DNA of 64,000 nt from Caulobacter sp. UNC358MFTsu5.1 (GTDB lineage Bacteria; Pseudomonadota; Alphaproteobacteria; Caulobacterales; Caulobacteraceae), in contig NZ_JONW01000007.1 in NCBI RefSeq assembly GCF_000712075.1, positions 62,001-126,000 on the forward strand. The letters run 5' to 3'. The translations under genes were made by a program, and so were the position numbers. Shown piece by piece: positions 63,726 to 64,000 of the stretch. The stretch's first letter is position 1, and the number at the start of each line of letters is the position of its first letter. A model generated the notes under the pieces. That model was not told the origin of the DNA. It was given only the letters and a program-made list of their open reading frames with translations, and did not search any database.

Positions 63726-64000
63726 ATGAAACGCCCGCGCCTTCGCTTATCGACCCAAGCCGTCGGTGTTCTCCTGGCCGTCGCGTGCGCGCTTGCTTCG
63801 AGCGCCGCCCTGGCCAACGTGCCAGGCGGCGGCGATGGCAAGGGTCCCGACGTGTCGGTCAAGGACGACGGCGACAGCCTTGTGCTCGACAACGGCGTCG
63901 TGGCGATCCGCATCGACAAGACGGACGCCTCGATCAGCCGCTTCACCTACAAGGGCCTGAACCTGTTCGAGGGCGGTCATGGCGGCGGCCGGTTCTACTG
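63726..64000 (+). CDS. Exported protein, probable rhamnogalacturonan lyase-type polysaccharide lyase (3' end outside window)
   Basis: The first 91 codons of a gene cut by the window edge. A signal peptide (VGVLLAVACALASSAALAN) is followed by SLVLDNGVVAIRIDKTDASI and an SRFTYKGLNLFEGGHGGG segment. An N-terminal strand of the form DNG(V/L)V..IDK..G.I....Y.G..L is typical of rhamnogalacturonan lyases and related beta-sandwich polysaccharide lyases. It lies 56 bp after the GH35-type gene, probably in one operon. The identification rests on a short stretch. Confidence 0.5.
   Translation, partial: MKRPRLRLSTQAVGVLLAVACALASSAALANVPGGGDGKGPDVSVKDDGDSLVLDNGVVAIRIDKTDASISRFTYKGLNLFEGGHGGGRFY

Overview
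The window is high-GC alphaproteobacterial DNA, almost certainly from Caulobacter. The strongest marker is a gene for the new-pole landmark protein TipN, which belongs to the Caulobacter group. It sits beside cysNC-cysD and a hexuronate gene cluster, the order I remember from C. crescentus. I see no phage genes, insertion sequences, CRISPR arrays, rRNA or tRNA genes. It reads as a core chromosomal segment with a carbohydrate-catabolic island on the right.

Region 1 (1-9.3 kb) holds a truncated FAD-linked sugar-lactone oxidase gene, a methyltransferase, an orphan Hpt protein, NAD kinase, a DUF2336 protein with a small membrane protein, glycerol kinase coupled to an SMP-30 lactonase, a family-5 uracil-DNA glycosylase, an NYN-domain protein and folK. 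Region 2 (9.4-21.7 kb) holds a secreted M13 metallopeptidase, a YdeI-like protein, the stringent-response pair rpoZ-rel, two large paralogous hybrid histidine kinases, and kdsA downstream of a Nudix gene. Region 3 (21.8-36.6 kb) is a housekeeping stretch: pyrE-pdxJ-acpS, a 50-residue membrane protein, lepB-rnc-era, then recO and parC. It is interrupted by an arylamine N-acetyltransferase, an efflux pump, an unknown membrane protein, a Tat-exported PhoD phosphatase and a serine hydrolase. Region 4 (36.7-48.2 kb) holds a UrcA-family protein, a 1-kb gene-free stretch rich in inverted repeats, metG with an MFS gene, sulfate activation genes, tipN and a small sugar-phosphate transferase.

Region 5 (48.1-64 kb) is a hexuronate regulon: uxuB-type reductase, uxaA, a LacI-type regulator, uxaC, kduI, kduD, ppc, kdgA and kdgK. 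It is followed by a GH35-type glycosidase and the start of a probable polysaccharide lyase. Together these convert glucuronate, galacturonate and unsaturated uronates to 2-keto-3-deoxygluconate, then to pyruvate and glyceraldehyde-3-phosphate. Four copies of one operator, TGACACCGGTNNCA, lie at the three control points.

The most interesting signal is upstream of kdgA. A good sigma-70 promoter with two phased operators drives a short stretch that ends in a textbook intrinsic terminator (C-UUCG-G loop, then T-rich tract) about 240 bp before kdgA. This would make a hexuronate-inducible small RNA or an attenuated leader of about 150 nt. Other points are a rel gene that may start at CTG behind a perfect AGGAGG, an inverted repeat over the -35 of the rpoZ-rel promoter, and several families of paired intergenic inverted repeats.
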